NCBI RefSeq assembly: GCF_030272615.1
Contig: NC_081405.1
Span: 571,267,095-571,327,094 of the forward strand
Length of the DNA stretch: 60,000 nt
Source: Cryptomeria japonica
Taxonomy: Eukaryota > Streptophyta > Pinopsida > Cupressales > Cupressaceae
Direction: 5' to 3'
Shown: in pieces, positions 23,522 through 35,119 of the stretch
Layout of the letters: each line of letters begins with the position of its first letter
Numbering within the stretch: position 1 is the first letter of the stretch
Notes under the pieces: model-generated
What the model was told of the DNA's origin: nothing
Seen by the model: the letters and a program-made list of their open reading frames with translations, nothing else
Databases searched by the model: none
Program-made: the position numbers and the translations under genes

Positions 23522-24389
23522 GTGCACAAAGATGGTGGTCAAAAAAGGGGGTATAAGTGGACACTTTTTTTTTGAAATTGGGTGAACCTAAACTTGGAGG
23601 CAAAATTTGAAAGTCATCCACTCAAAATATGAAGATAATAAAAGAATAAATATTGTAGTACTCTGAATCTAGTTTCCAAACTCCTAAACATTTTCAAAAT
23701 TGGATAAGATTAAGGGGGTCAAATCCTTCACGCACGAAAAATAGACCTTGATTTTTTCTGAAAAAACATAACATAGTGCCTGACGTGCACTTCAAAAAAG
23801 TCATAGTTAGATTTATTATTTTGACAAATCCTTTTGTAGAAAGATAGTTAAGAGTGAGAACTAGATGTGTATTTTTTTGTAATTTTTTGTTGAGTATTTT
23901 TTTTAATGATTTTTCCAATCGAGCACATCCTGAAAATTAGGTACCTATTCATGCACGAAGCATAAGTTGCACTAAACAAATCGAAAAATACAATTTTTGT
24001 TTTTTAAATTGTACAAAATCAAGTGCAATACAATAATATATTAAGTTTTTTAAATTTGGATAAGTATATGAAAAGTTATTAAAAAATTGGTGCACCTATG
24101 TTTGTGAGAACTATGGAGACACTGGTAAAAGAAATTCAATAATAATATGTTATTGTTGTTCAAATTTTAAAAAAATTATATGGTTAGAAAGCTCAGAAGA
24201 TGGGTGAAAATAAGGTGGCAATTATAGAAATACCCACTTCATGAAGTGTAAATCTGATGATGACAAAGTCGATAAACCAAGTTGATAAAATAAAACATGT
24301 CAAAAATGAGAGAAATGGAGGGAAATCAAACTTCCAAACCGTAGCTTTGTCATCCAGACCTATTTCCAAGCCTAAACAGTCAAAAGCGC
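23522..24389. other. terminal motif plus AT-rich spacer
   Basis: Directly after the transposase stop codon comes 'aaagatggtggtcaaaaaag', nearly the same as the outer end of copy B (53826-53853). CAAAAAAG and CTTTTTTTG can pair around it. The rest up to 24389 is AT-rich without a gene. It may be a short non-autonomous derivative running to about 24545. Confidence 0.35.
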
Positions 24390-24660
24390 GTATGGGGTAC
24401 TTATGGTATAAAAAGAGCGTACGGGGTACTTATGGTGTAAGAAGCCCATACGCTCTCTTTTTACAATAAATAGCATGTACGTGCTATTTTTACTATAAAT
24501 AGTGCATACGCGTTAAGTTTGTTTAAATTTTGGGTGTGTGTATAATATTCTATTGTATATATAATATGTGTATATACATATAATATATATATATATAATA
24601 AAATATAATATATTAAGTATATATATACACATGTATAAGTGTATTGTCTCCCCCTCTCAA
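24390..24660 (+). repeat. subterminal repeats and TA-rich tract
   Basis: 'cgtatggggtacttatggt' occurs twice and 'catacgcgtt' or 'catacgctc' words recur, followed by 'ttttgggtgtgtgta', resembling the inverted end of copy A. From 24570 to 24630 the sequence is an AT-rich simple repeat. Confidence 0.4.
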
Positions 24661-24674
24661 GTGCATACGAGGTG

Positions 24675-24675
<1 letters not shown>

Positions 24676-24731
<56 letters not shown>

Positions 24732-24915
24732 TCCTCCATACCCCATCCCTCCCTCTCTCCCCTTCTCCCTTCCTCCATACACCATCCCTGTCTCTCTCCC
24801 TCTCTCCCCTTCTCCCTTCCTCCATACACCATCCCTATCTCTCTCCCTCTCTCCCCTTCTCCCTTCCTCCATACCCCATCCCTCTTTCTCTTCTTCTCTC
24901 CCTCCCTCCCTCCAT
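24676..24915 (+). repeat. CT microsatellite and ~47-bp minisatellite
   Basis: A pure (CT)n run to about 24728 is followed by units containing 'ttcctccatacaccatccct' spaced 40-47 bp. Open frames here are artefacts of the repeat. A related tract at 41400-41580 precedes the same downstream sequence. Confidence 0.9.
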
Positions 24916-25370
24916 AACCCACTGCAACTGTGTCTACACTTCTATAGAAGTAAGTGCATTACTATGACAAACAAGGAAACCTACAACAATATTCTTCTCG
25001 AATGTGTTTTTAATGAGCGGAGAAGATGTGGAAAATAGTGTCAACAAAGCAACATGATGATTCAGAGTACCTGCAATATGTTTTTCAAAAGGAAACAACC
25101 AGTAGGAAGAGAAAGAGGAAGAGTAACATAGATGATGTCTTGGAGAATGATAGTGGTGGGTATGTGGGAGTTCCCATGTTGTTACACAATGCCTATCACC
25201 TAAAGAAATTGAAGTTTGTTGTATGCATGGTAGTGGTAGTATATGATGATCATCACTTGTCAAAAGGCTTGGAACGGTACATACCCATGAAAGAAATCAA
25301 GTGTGTAATTCCTACAGTCATAATCGAGATCAGTCATATAACCATGCAAATTTAATAGCATCATATTTTT
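24916..25370 (+). repeat. duplicated exon-like block, paralogue of 41581-42157
   Basis: 'aactgtgtctacacttctatagaa' followed by a GTAAGTG donor-like word starts this block and its partner at 41590. A related word precedes the transposase gene at 42878. A 109-codon frame at 25026-25355 stays open in both copies over most of its length (RKRKRKSNIDDVLENDSGGY, LHNAYHLKKLKFVVCM). It includes an NLS-like KRKRK. The copy at 41750 holds an extra ~120 bp. I do not know the protein; it may be a 5' exon of a transposon gene. Confidence 0.4.
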
Positions 25371-25532
25371 TAGAACTTAGGCAGTACTCTTAGGGTTAGG
25401 TCAAGCTCTTAAACTTTCTTTTTAGTGAAGCCTCATTGTTTGTTTGCTTGGAGTCTCTCTTATGTTTATAATGGTCTAAGTTAGCTATATCAAAACTAAA
25501 CTACTAATGTTCTATTGTGTGATGTTCAATTA
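25371..25532. other. no recognisable gene
   Basis: Short spacer without identifiable content. Confidence 0.3.
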
Positions 25533-25935
25533 TGTTGCCCCCATATTTGGTGTACCTAAAATTTGAATTTCAAATCGATCCCAGTGTCGAGTAAAGATCC
25601 AATGAGTGTTTATGCGTAAGTAATGAGCGTATTGTCCAAGGTCATTACTAGTTAGAATATGAAAAATGGAAGAATTTTGAGTATTACCACAAATTGATGG
25701 AAACCAGTTGATAGTCAGGATCTAAGCATCATTTTTTATCACATGTCCAACTTTGATCTGAACCCAATTCATACTTTGTCATATTTTAAACTTTCAATTT
25801 TTGGTGTTTGTTGATCCCAAATGATTAAAATATCTCATTTAAAGCTTCATCATGAGGTGTAGATAATTGTGTGGACCTTTTTCCCTTCTATTGATGCATG
25901 TTTCAAATTTTAGGACCTAACTCCCTATCGTTTGA
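25533..25935. repeat. LTR-like repeat, paralogue of 35499-35900
   Basis: About 400 bp match 35499-35900 in direct orientation, starting near TGTTG(TG)CCC and ending near 'ctccctatcgtttgaa'. The two copies flank the unknown ORF and the nested retrotransposon, so they may be LTRs of an older element. A primer-like site beside the right copy supports this. The TG...CA ends are not clear. Confidence 0.5.
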
Positions 25936-27317
25936 ATCAACAATGGATAATAATGATGATGCTCATTCTCCTCCACTTATTTCTCCACAAAATCATATTG
26001 TCAATGATTCAAAACAGATCGAGTTTTTGAAAAACTTCTATGGAGACAGACATTTGGATCCTGATAAGGTGCACCCTTTGTTGCTTTAAAAGATACAAAA
26101 GATTGAACAAAAAGATGAGAATAATAATCATTTTTTCACTGATATAAATTCCCATGAGAAAAGTAATGAAAGCAACTCATTAAAATGTGTATATCCAGAA
26201 GAAGATGAAGTCACATCTACTTGTAAGGATACATGTCAAGAGAAAGATCTAAAGGTGAGTGAGATAGAGAAAGAAGATCGTGTTCCTATATGCCATGAAC
26301 ATTATGAATATTATCATAGTGAGGAAGAAGTCTTCAATGAACCTAAAAACAAAAATTTTGAAGGAGAAATAAATGATTTCAAGACTTCCATGCAGCCCAA
26401 GCTTCAAGAAAATGATGAAGAGGAGAGGGATAAAGATGAATCCCCTATAGTCTTCATTCCAACTTGGTGTCTCAATTCTTCTAACGATGACTTTTTATGT
26501 GAAGAGGATATTCTCAATCATCCAACATTGATAGTTGAAGGTGAAATATTTTCTAAGCAAATCAAAGAATTGGAGACCTTTACTGAACTTTTAGATCATC
26601 CCCAAGTGAAAAAAGATGAACCATCAAGTATCCACTCTTTATCATGCATGCCACCTAACTATGAAGTTTTCAAATTCCATGAAGAGTGTGATGAAGAGAA
26701 ATCATTGGGACAAGAGAACACAGTAATATAGATGTCTATGAGCAAGTTGAAAATGAAATCCATGTAGGAATATCAACAAATGTCCCTATCTTGATGGAAT
26801 TGCAATCTATTCCTTATGGAGTTTTCAATGTTCAAAGCAATCCTCCTTTTGAATCTTTAAGTCAAGAAGACAACCCTATATCAGAGGAGAGCTTTGGGAA
26901 TTGTACCAGGAATGCAGAGATAAATGAGGTAATTGATGATCTAATGAAGGAAGCTCATGAAGTTAATTCTCATAATGTTTGTATTCCAGCTTGGTGTTTG
27001 AAGGCTTCAAATGATGACTTCTACTATGGTAAAAGTGTCTACCTCAATCCTTTGTTTTCAAATGACTGTATTTCTACAGGTGCTTTTCAAGCTGATATTC
27101 ATGAACATGATTCAATGGTTATGTCTACTCAACTTTCTTCACATCACAGATTATATGAAGGTTGTCCAATTCATGAGTTAATTTATTGCAAACTAGACTA
27201 TCAAAGGGATCTTCAGATAGAGGATATGGGTATGCTTGAGAATTTTCCAAAAGTTGCCAATAATGTTCAAGGTGGTGCCAATTGGATTCAAGAAAGCCGA
27301 CAGATTTATGATGAGAT
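25922..27317 (+). pseudogene. unrecognised acidic ORF, interrupted by a retrotransposon
   Basis: Open frames at 25922-26089, 26255-26731 and 26791-27317 form an acidic protein with stops and at least one frame change. An internal repeat is visible: IPTWCLNSSNDDF (about 26458) and IPAWCLKASNDDF (about 26980). At 27317 the reading frame ends at the target duplication of the retrotransposon. It continues in the same frame after it at 35125 (IWLFGSLLKDISHLLHVDL) to a stop at about 35272. No catalytic motif is visible. It sits between two LTR-like repeats, so it may be an accessory ORF of an old element rather than a host gene. Confidence 0.5.
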
Positions 27318-28482
27318 TGTTGGCATTTTTGTGGTCTATGTTGTGATTGTCATTGATGGACACACACTTGTATTGAGATCCCCTTTATATGTATGAGCTT
27401 ATGCTCAACTGGTATTTGTTCCAACCGGTATGTTATATACTAGTCTCTAGACTTGTGGTGATTTTGTAGAATGTGTTTCCCGGTCTAAAGCGGCATGTCG
27501 ACCCCAAGCGGTTCACAGATCACAAGTGGTACAAGGGAGCAAAGCGACACAACACATTCTTACTAGTCTTCATTTTTGTCAAAATGACAACCGGTATTTT
27601 GTATGAACCGGTAATACTCTGTGATGAGTTACCAACCGGCATTTTGTGATGAGTTACCAATCCACCGATTGTTGGACGGTGCTAACACATTGACGATGAT
27701 TCTTGTGTTGTGTTACTGACTATGTCTAGATTCATTGAACATAGGAAATTGTAATGTAATCCTAATGGACCGACAAGAAATCAGATTCCTTTAAAAGGAC
27801 ATCATGTCTAGGGTTTTCGAGTTGTTGGTGCTATTGCTGAAAGGGTTAATGTCAAGCTAGGGTTTAAGGTGGAAGTTGAGAATGATCTTATCTGAGAAGA
27901 TCAAGTTGTAATTGTGAGAGAGAGAGAGAGAGAAGAGTGAAGTAATGCTGGAATGCATTAGCTGTGAGCAATACTGGATCTAACCAAGCAGTTTGTGCTA
28001 TTAGATAGATCAAACACTTGTTGATTACTCACATCTTTGACAAGTCTGTAGCCCTTAACTGGGTAGGCCTCAAAGCCTTTGTAAACTCCTCTAACAAGGT
28101 GGTTCACACATGTGAATCTAAAATCCTCTAACAAGGTAGCCTTTAATTGGACTTATCTCCTAAGAGAGATTGAGATTCCTAACAGGATCTGTTCTGGTGA
28201 AGAACATTGTAAGACCTTAACCAGTCTGGTTTCTATTATGCAGATAGTGACTTGTGAGTTCCATCTCACCATGGTTTTTTCCCAGTTGGGTTTCCACGTC
28301 AAATATCTTGTGTTATGGTTGTATTGCTTTTGTGGGTGAATGTTTTATTCGCATTTTGGTTTGCATGTGTGGTAACCGGTTTGACTGTCAGACTACTTTA
28401 CCAGTTTATCTTTAGACTGTGTAAGTGTTTTAGTGCAAAGATTTTTGGCATACTAATTCACCCCCCCTCTTAGTATTCATCA
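27318..28482 (+). repeat. 5' LTR
   Basis: 1165 bp, TGTTGGCA...TATTCATCA, closely matching 33944-35119. It holds the plant copia-like U5 words 'ttttttcccagttgggtttcc' and 'caccccccctcttagtattc', a (GA)n run at about 27916 and several 'aaccggt' words. Confidence 0.9.
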
Positions 28483-28484
28483 AT

Positions 28485-28496
28485 TGGTATCAAAGC
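28485..28496 (+). promoter_or_regulatory. primer-binding site, initiator tRNA-Met
   Basis: TGGTATCAAAGC, one change from the plant consensus TGGTATCAGAGC, two bases inside the 5' LTR. Confidence 0.85.
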
Positions 28497-28611
28497 CAAC
28501 CTTTCTATAGGTTTAACCACTTGGAAAGAGATATGGGGGAATACACCTTGAGGGAACTTACTCAATGGCTCACTAAGTCTAAGCAAGCCTATGATGATCT
28601 TATGGTAAAAA

Positions 28612-29811
28612 TACAAGGCATCTCAAGCAAAAAGGAGAGAACATGCAGAGAGGCTGATGGAACTATCTGAAAGTAGTTCTGAAGATGAAGCTAACATGGA
28701 AGCCATGATTGCTGAAGTGAATAAGCTGAATGATTCAAACTCCAATCTGAGAAAGGAGTTGGAAGGACTGACTATTCAGTTTAGTCAAGAGCTTGAGAAC
28801 CAAAGAAAAGATGAAGATCTGGTAAAGGACAGAGATCATGAGATCTCCAAGTTGAAACATGAGATTAGTGCACTAACTGCTCGCCTTCATGAGAGTAGAA
28901 TGGAAAAAGAAGACATGCAAGGAGAACTGAACATTGCCATCTCAGAAAATGTAAGTCTAATGGAGACAAACACTGCTATTTCCAAAGAACTCTTTGAGTC
29001 AAAGGAAAGACTTGCTAAGTTTGGCAAAAGCACTGTCAAGCTAGAGCAAAACCTTGAGTCATCTTGACTAGCAAAGAATACCAATGGTCTTGGTTTCTCT
29101 GGACATGAGGAAGGAGAATCCTCAAGAACAAATGTTGAAGCATCAAAGAAGCAACCGACACTCAAAGGAAAAGGTAAGAAAAAATTCAAACATGTTTGCT
29201 TTAACTATCTTAAAGAAGGACACACTGCCAATGTATGTAGGAGCAAAGCCTACAATAATTTTCCTTATTTCATCAACAATGTACCTAGATTCAATAAGTT
29301 CAATGGTCATTGTTATGCATGCAACAAGTTTGGGCATAGAGAATTTGAATGTAGGTCTGTAGTGGATAACACTGGAAGATATCCTCAGAGGACCCAAGGA
29401 ACTGGTCCTGAATCTTTTATGAACCGGAACCACAACCGGTTTAATGACTTCAATCATTAGTCAAGAAGTGGTGGTCATCAAGCGGCAACCGGATGAAAAG
29501 AAAGTTGTATGATCTGTCATGGTCATGGTCACACTGCTGCAACATGCAAAAGAAAGAATGGAAACATGTACAATGGACCTTGGAGAGCACCTGGACTTGC
29601 TTGCTATCACTGCAACAAATCGGGTCACATTGCAAGATTCTATAGAAGCAGAAAAAGTATATCTGATGATATATCGATCACTCGGGAAGGAGAAATAGAT
29701 GTTGAAAAATTTCAAGGAGACATGAAGAAAACATGGAGGAAGAAACCAATATTGTCGAAAGAGGAACCGGTTTTTGCACCTAGTGTGGAAATATCGGAAC
29801 CGGCAAACTAA
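28612..29811 (+). pseudogene. truncated copia-type gag with zinc knuckles
   Basis: From about 28640 one frame runs to 29811, broken only by stops at about 29065, 29458 and 29494. It starts with a coiled-coil-like segment (ELSESSSEDEANMEAM onward, about 135 codons). Four CCHC zinc-knuckle sites follow: CFNYLKEGHTANVC (second Cys lost), CYACNKFGHREFEC (intact), CMICHGHGHTAATC (intact) and CYHCNKSGHIARFY (last Cys lost). The N-terminal capsid part expected in Ty1/copia gag is absent; only ~130 bp separate the primer site from this tail. Gag normally packages element RNA; this one could not form a normal capsid. Confidence 0.75.
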
Positions 29812-30255
29812 GCCTCAAAGGCTTAGGGGGAGAAAATGGCAAAATTCTTTCGAACCCTCCGGTTAACACTGGTAAAAGACCTTAACCGGTATGCTATACC
29901 TGTCACTTGGCAGAAGACCGGAAATGGTAAAAAGGCAAATTAGGGTTTATGCTCTAATAGAGGAGCATTAATGATGGTAGGTGAGAGACATGTATAAATG
30001 CATTTTTCAAATCATTTCTCACTATCTATTTTTGAGTGAAGAAAAGTTTTCAAGTGCAGAGCGAAGAAAAGGCGGTTTGAGCTTAGATTTCAAGAAATTG
30101 TATAACCTTGAAAGAGATTCAAATCTAGTTTGCAAGCGGTAGTGGAGAACTCAAAGCGGTGATTTGGCATCTGACGGAGAGTGAAGTGAAGCAGAATCAA
30201 GAAGCCCTAAATTCGCATTTGAAAGGTATTTTTCATGTTCTTGAAATACTCTTCA

Positions 30256-33200
30256 ATGGCTTCCGCATCTCATACCAGTTCAAGTACATCAATTGAGTCA
30301 GAAAGTTTTATTTAGAGGAAGTCAAAATATAATGCTTTGTCACAATTCCCGGCTGGAGTCATAATCGAAGAAGGAATTTCCAATTATATTGATTACAAAA
30401 TAGAAGACCTAGGGTCTTTAGCCATTCATACTCAGTTAGGTCTATTTTGCAGAAAGGACAAAAGGATCAAATTGGAGTTCAATATCTTGGAGAAGAAGAA
30501 ACTCCATAATGTGGTATATTTTCTGGAAGACTTCACAGAGGATCACATCAAGATCATCTTGAGCAGAGTCCATGGTGACAAGATGTACCTAGAGAGGATG
30601 CATGATATCACGCCTGAAGCAATTCATGCAGTCACCGATTTCTACAACACAGGGGAAGTGCCAGCCCTAAGAACGGTATGCAAAATGGAAATGACCAAGC
30701 TCACCGGTTCAACAAGTGATTCACGAGGTATGATAGTTAATCCTATCAAGGATGATCTGGTGAAATACGCCTGCATGGTGATAGGCTACAGAACATTCTC
30801 AGCCAGCAGGATTAATTTTGTATCTACTGTAGCGGTAAATGCCGCTTACCGGATGATTATAAAGGATAAATCATTTGACCTATGCACCGGTATGTAGAGG
30901 CAACTCCTGTTAAATCTAAAAGCAATCAAAAAGGACAATTCACTGAGGTTTAAGTTTGGACAACCACTGGTAGGGTTGTTTTTCTATTTCCAAGGCTACT
31001 TTCCGGGTGTAGGAGATGTCCAGTGGTCCCCTGACCAACTGGTAACCAAGTAGATAAAGGAAAGTGTGTAAGCCATTGGAACCGGCTACCCTGAGGTACT
31101 AAACAAATACTTTGATGAGTTCAAAAGAAAGATTAGTCAGAGGGTAAGAATCTCAGGAGACATAGTGAAGAAATATGAAGATGACATCTGTTTCACCATT
31201 CAAGTGGACAAATGCTTAATGGAGGTTATTGAGCCTAGAATGGAGGAAGTGAAGCCAATGGGCTATGAGGTTATGTATGACATGCTAGAAGGGTATGCCT
31301 CAACCCTTATTGCCTCGCCTCTTGATCCAAAGGCTAAGAGGACCGGAACCTACTTGGAGAGGATCGCACTGGTTGAAGAACCATCGGTGAAGAAGGGAAA
31401 AGAACTGGCAACTAAGAAAGCTAAGGCAGTGCCTGCAGCATCGGCACCAACTACCACTGCAACTCCAAGAGTGACCAAGTGGTCACTGGCAAAGAAGAAA
31501 CCAGAGGTAACACCAGAAAAAGTCTTCAAAAGAAAGAGGAAGACTAAGGCAAATGAACCGGACTCCGAAGAAACAAAGTCTGATGAACAGCCAAAGAAGG
31601 CAAGATAGACAAAGGAGATGAAGAAGAATGAACCGGCAACATCCGCACTAGTAAATATAGAAATCTCCTCTTACAAATATTTGACACATTGTCAAAGAAT
31701 AGTAAAGAATATTAGGAGAAAGTTACTTCATGATTTAATAGATTATTATGAGGAATTCAATAGTGAAGAAAAAGATGAAGTACTGCAGGAAATCATTCTT
31801 TATTTATGTAAAAATGACCAGTCACCATCAGAGATTAAATCTCAGACACTGTATTCATTATTTAAAGTATTGGATAACAAATGGCACATTGCCATTGAAA
31901 AAGAACAAGAGATTAGGGAGAAATTTTTTGCACATTACTTTCGCGAACTCTCAAATTTAGAATTATTTGATGTATTGGATCAAAATAAGGGTCTCTTCTT
32001 CACAAGGAGAAGAAGACTCTATTTGTTGGAGGGGAGAGTTGATGATGTAGAAAAAGATACACATCAGCACATGGCCCATGCTATTAGTTCTCACAAAGCA
32101 TGAATGGCCAACCTCCAAGCGGAAAAGGAACCGGTTATTTCCAAACCGAATGAGGTTTTTGATGAGGAAGGAAACCTAGTGGAAGAACCAGTTGACACTA
32201 TCGATGTCGATGCCCTCGATGTAGAAGATGTCACTCAAGACATACCTTCTGAGGGTACTGAATAGGGGCAATAGGCCGATCAGGGTGGTGAACAAGTTGT
32301 GGACACACAGCAAGCGGCAAAAGATCAGGAAGAGAAAAAGAAGAAGGATGAAGATGAGAAACAGAAGAAAGAGGAAGAGAAGAGAAAAGAGGAAGAGGAG
32401 AAAAGAAAAGATGAAGAGAAGAAGAAGCAAGAAGAAGAAAGGAAGAAGAAAGAAGCAGGGGACAAGGAAGAAAAGAAGAAGAAGAAAGAAGAAGAAGAAA
32501 AGAGGAAGAAGGAAGAGGAAGAAAAGAAGAAGAAAGAGGAGGAGAAGAAGCAGAAGGAAGAGGAAGAGAAGAAGAAAAAGGAAGAGGAAGAGAAGAAGAA
32601 GAGGGAACAAGAAGAAAAGGAAGAGCAGAAGAGGAGAGAAGAGGAGAAGAAAAAGGTAGAGGGTGATAAGGAAGAAGAGAAGAGAAGAGAAGCAGAAAAG
32701 AAGAAAGCTGAAGAAGCCAAGGAATGAGAAGCGACAAAAAGCTCTTAGGTGGAGACTCCGAAGGCAACCGAAAGTCAACCCTCACCGGTTGATCTCTCTA
32801 TTCCTATCGATCTCCAATCTACAAGTGAGTCGGAGCTTATGCAGAGCATCAAAGTTGCTCAAGAGCACCTTGAGATCATTCGCAGGAAAAAGGAACAGGA
32901 CATCATTCAGGCAACTGTAGACACACTTACTAGTTTAATCCCAGGTACTAATCTTCCTGACACTGATTCATCACTAGCACAACTCAAACTTCTGTGTACT
33001 GTAGTAGATGATCAGGTGCAGAGTCTAGAAGAAGCAACAGAGGCCAATGTAAAGAAAGAGCACCAAAAGGCTCTTAATGTTGCTCTAGTGAAGAAATTAA
33101 ATGAGCTTAGGACTGAATTGGTAAAGGATCAAAAGGACATAAGGAGTGCCTTGGATGAGGGAAACTTGCTACTCAGCAAAATTTGTCAACCTCATCTATT

Positions 33201-33615
33201 CTGTGATGATGTGCTAGAAAAGAAGCAATAGCTTCAAATAGACTTACAGTCCTACTTGAGCACATTCAAGACTCCTTACGACTCCTTTGCAGCATATGGG
33301 CAAACCATTCACTGGTTCTAGATCCAGATAGCCAAGATGGAGCAAGAGATCAGCACAAGGTCTAGGGATCTGCAAGAGCTTCAACTAGTATTACTTCCAT
33401 GACTACAAATTCTCCAGAAATGCTATCTAAACCTGGATGCCCTGACAATCACACAAGAACTGAGCACAATAGATGCCATGGAGAAACAGGTATCACAAAT
33501 GCAGACAGAGAAGGAAGTGGCGACCTCCCTACTTGAGTCCTGGTCTCTTTCCATGAAACAATTTTTGCAGGACTATAAAGTAGTTTTTGACAAGTATCAT
33601 TCATTATTGTCATAA
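30256..33615 (+). pseudogene. long non-pol ORF in the retrotransposon
   Basis: The ATG at 30256 (MASASHTSSSTSIESES) and the stop at 33613-33615 are exactly in phase over 1119 codons. All open pieces between (30337, 31165, 31618, 32299 and 32749) share that frame. About 13 in-frame stops interrupt it, all of which fit C-to-T change of CAG, CAA or CGA, and no frame shift is needed. The N-terminal half is folded-looking (QFPAGVIIEEGISNYIDYK, FLEDFTEDHIKIILSRVHG). A basic linker follows at about residues 385-450. Then comes a long Lys/Glu tract (32320-32727) and a C-terminal helical part. I do not recognise the family. It sits where pol would be. Confidence 0.65.
32320..32727 (+). repeat. Lys/Glu-coding purine tract
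   Basis: About 400 bp of almost pure GA-rich sequence encodes KKEEE-type repeats, predicted as a charged coiled coil within the long ORF. Open frames on the other strand (Ser/Phe/Leu-rich) are artefacts. Confidence 0.85.
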
Positions 33616-33931
33616 AATCTTTTATATATATATGGAAACAGGTTTTTCAGCAGTACTTTGTCATTGTTGAAAAAGGGGGAGAAGTATATGGTTTTAAATT
33701 TTGAAATTTTGGTATATCAGAGGGAGAAGTATCTGTTTTGAAATTTTGATATATGTTGTGATATATGCTATATGCTTTGATGATTATGCTCTGAATGCAA
33801 AATTGCTATACACTCTGTTGATTAAGGGATAGTGTATATGCTTAGGGGGAGCAATTTTGTTAATGGCAAGTTTTTGTTGTAAAACACTTAGATGTCAAAA
33901 TTTTATTTTCCTAAGTGTTGCCATCAATGCC

Positions 33932-33942
33932 AAAGGGGGAGA
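33932..33942 (+). promoter_or_regulatory. polypurine tract
   Basis: AAAGGGGGAGA lies directly before the 3' LTR, with one T between. Confidence 0.85.
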
Positions 33943-33943
33943 T

Positions 33944-35119
33944 TGTTAGCATTTTTGTGTTTTATGCTATGATTGTCATTGATGGACACACACTTGTATT
34001 GAGATCCACTTTATATGTATGAGCTTATGATCAACTGGTATTTGTTCCAACCGGTATGTTGTATACTAGTCTCTAGACTTGTGGTAATTTTGTAGAATGT
34101 GTTTCCCGATCTAAAGCAGCATGTCAACCCCAAGCGGTTTGCAGATCACAAGCAGTACGAGGGAGCAAAGTGGCACAACACATTCTTACCAGTCTTCATT
34201 TTTGTCAAAACAGCAACTGGTATTTTGTATGAACCGGTAATACTCTGTGATGAGTTACCAACCGACATTTTGTGATGAGTTACCAATCCACCGATTGTTT
34301 GGCGGTGCCGACACATTGACGGTGATTCTTGTGTCATGTTACTGAGTATGTCTAGATTCATTGAACCTAGGAAATTGTAATGTAATCCTATTGGACCAAC
34401 ATGAAATCAGATTCCTTTAAAAGGACATCATGTCTATGGTTTTCGAGTTGTTGTTGCTATTGCTGAAAGGGTTAATGTCAAGCTAGGGTTTAAGGTGGAA
34501 GTTGAGAATGATCTTATCTGAGAAGATCAAGTTGTAATTGTGAGAGAGAGAGAGAAGACTGAAGTAATGCTGGAATGCATTAGCTGTGAGCAATACTGGA
34601 TCTAACCAAGCAGTTTGTGCTATTAGATAGATCAAACACTTGTTGATTACTCACATCTTTGACAAGTCTGTAGCCCTTAGCCAAGTAGGCCTCAAAGCCT
34701 TTGTAAAATCCTCTAACAAGGTGGTTCACACATGTGAATCTAAAATCCTCTAACAAGGTAGTCTTTAATCGGACTTATCTCCTAACAGAGATTGAGATTC
34801 CTAACAGGATCAGTTCTGGTGAAGAACATTGTAAGACCTTAACTGGTATGACCTTAACCAGTCTAGTTTCTATTCTACAGATAGTGACTTGTGAGTTCCA
34901 TCTCACCGTGGTTTTTTCCCAGTTGGGTTTCCACATCAAATATCTTGTGTTATGGTTGTATTTCTTTTGTGGGTGAATGTTTTATTCGCATTTTGGTTTG
35001 CATGTGTGGTAACCGGTTTGACTATCAGACTGCTTTACCAGTTTATCTTTAGACTGTGTAAGTGTTTTAGTGCAAAGATTTTTGGCATACTAATTCATCC
35101 CCCCTCTTAGTATTCATCA
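33944..35119 (+). repeat. 3' LTR
   Basis: 1176 bp, TGTTAGCA...TATTCATCA, matching the 5' LTR with scattered substitutions and small indels (shorter GA run, one insertion near 34850). Confidence 0.9.

Larger units (their letters stand above)
27318..35119 (+). mobile_element. 7.8-kb non-autonomous LTR retrotransposon
   Basis: LTRs at 27318-28482 and 33944-35119 are flanked by the 5-bp duplication GAGAT (27313-27317 and 35120-35124). Primer-binding site 28485-28496 and polypurine tract 33932-33942 are in place. The interior encodes the tail of a gag with zinc knuckles and then a ~1120-codon ORF with no protease, integrase, reverse transcriptase or RNase H. It therefore needs enzymes from another, probably Ty1/copia-type, element. 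It inserted in sense orientation into the ORF at 25922. Confidence 0.9.

Noticed and set aside
24461-25038. Several open frames of 70-156 codons rich in Ser-Leu or Glu-Arg
   Set aside because: They are translations of the CT microsatellite in different frames and strands.
32176-32785. Minus-strand frames of up to 200 codons rich in Phe/Leu/Ser, looking like membrane proteins
   Set aside because: They are the reverse side of the Lys/Glu-coding purine tract of the plus-strand ORF.
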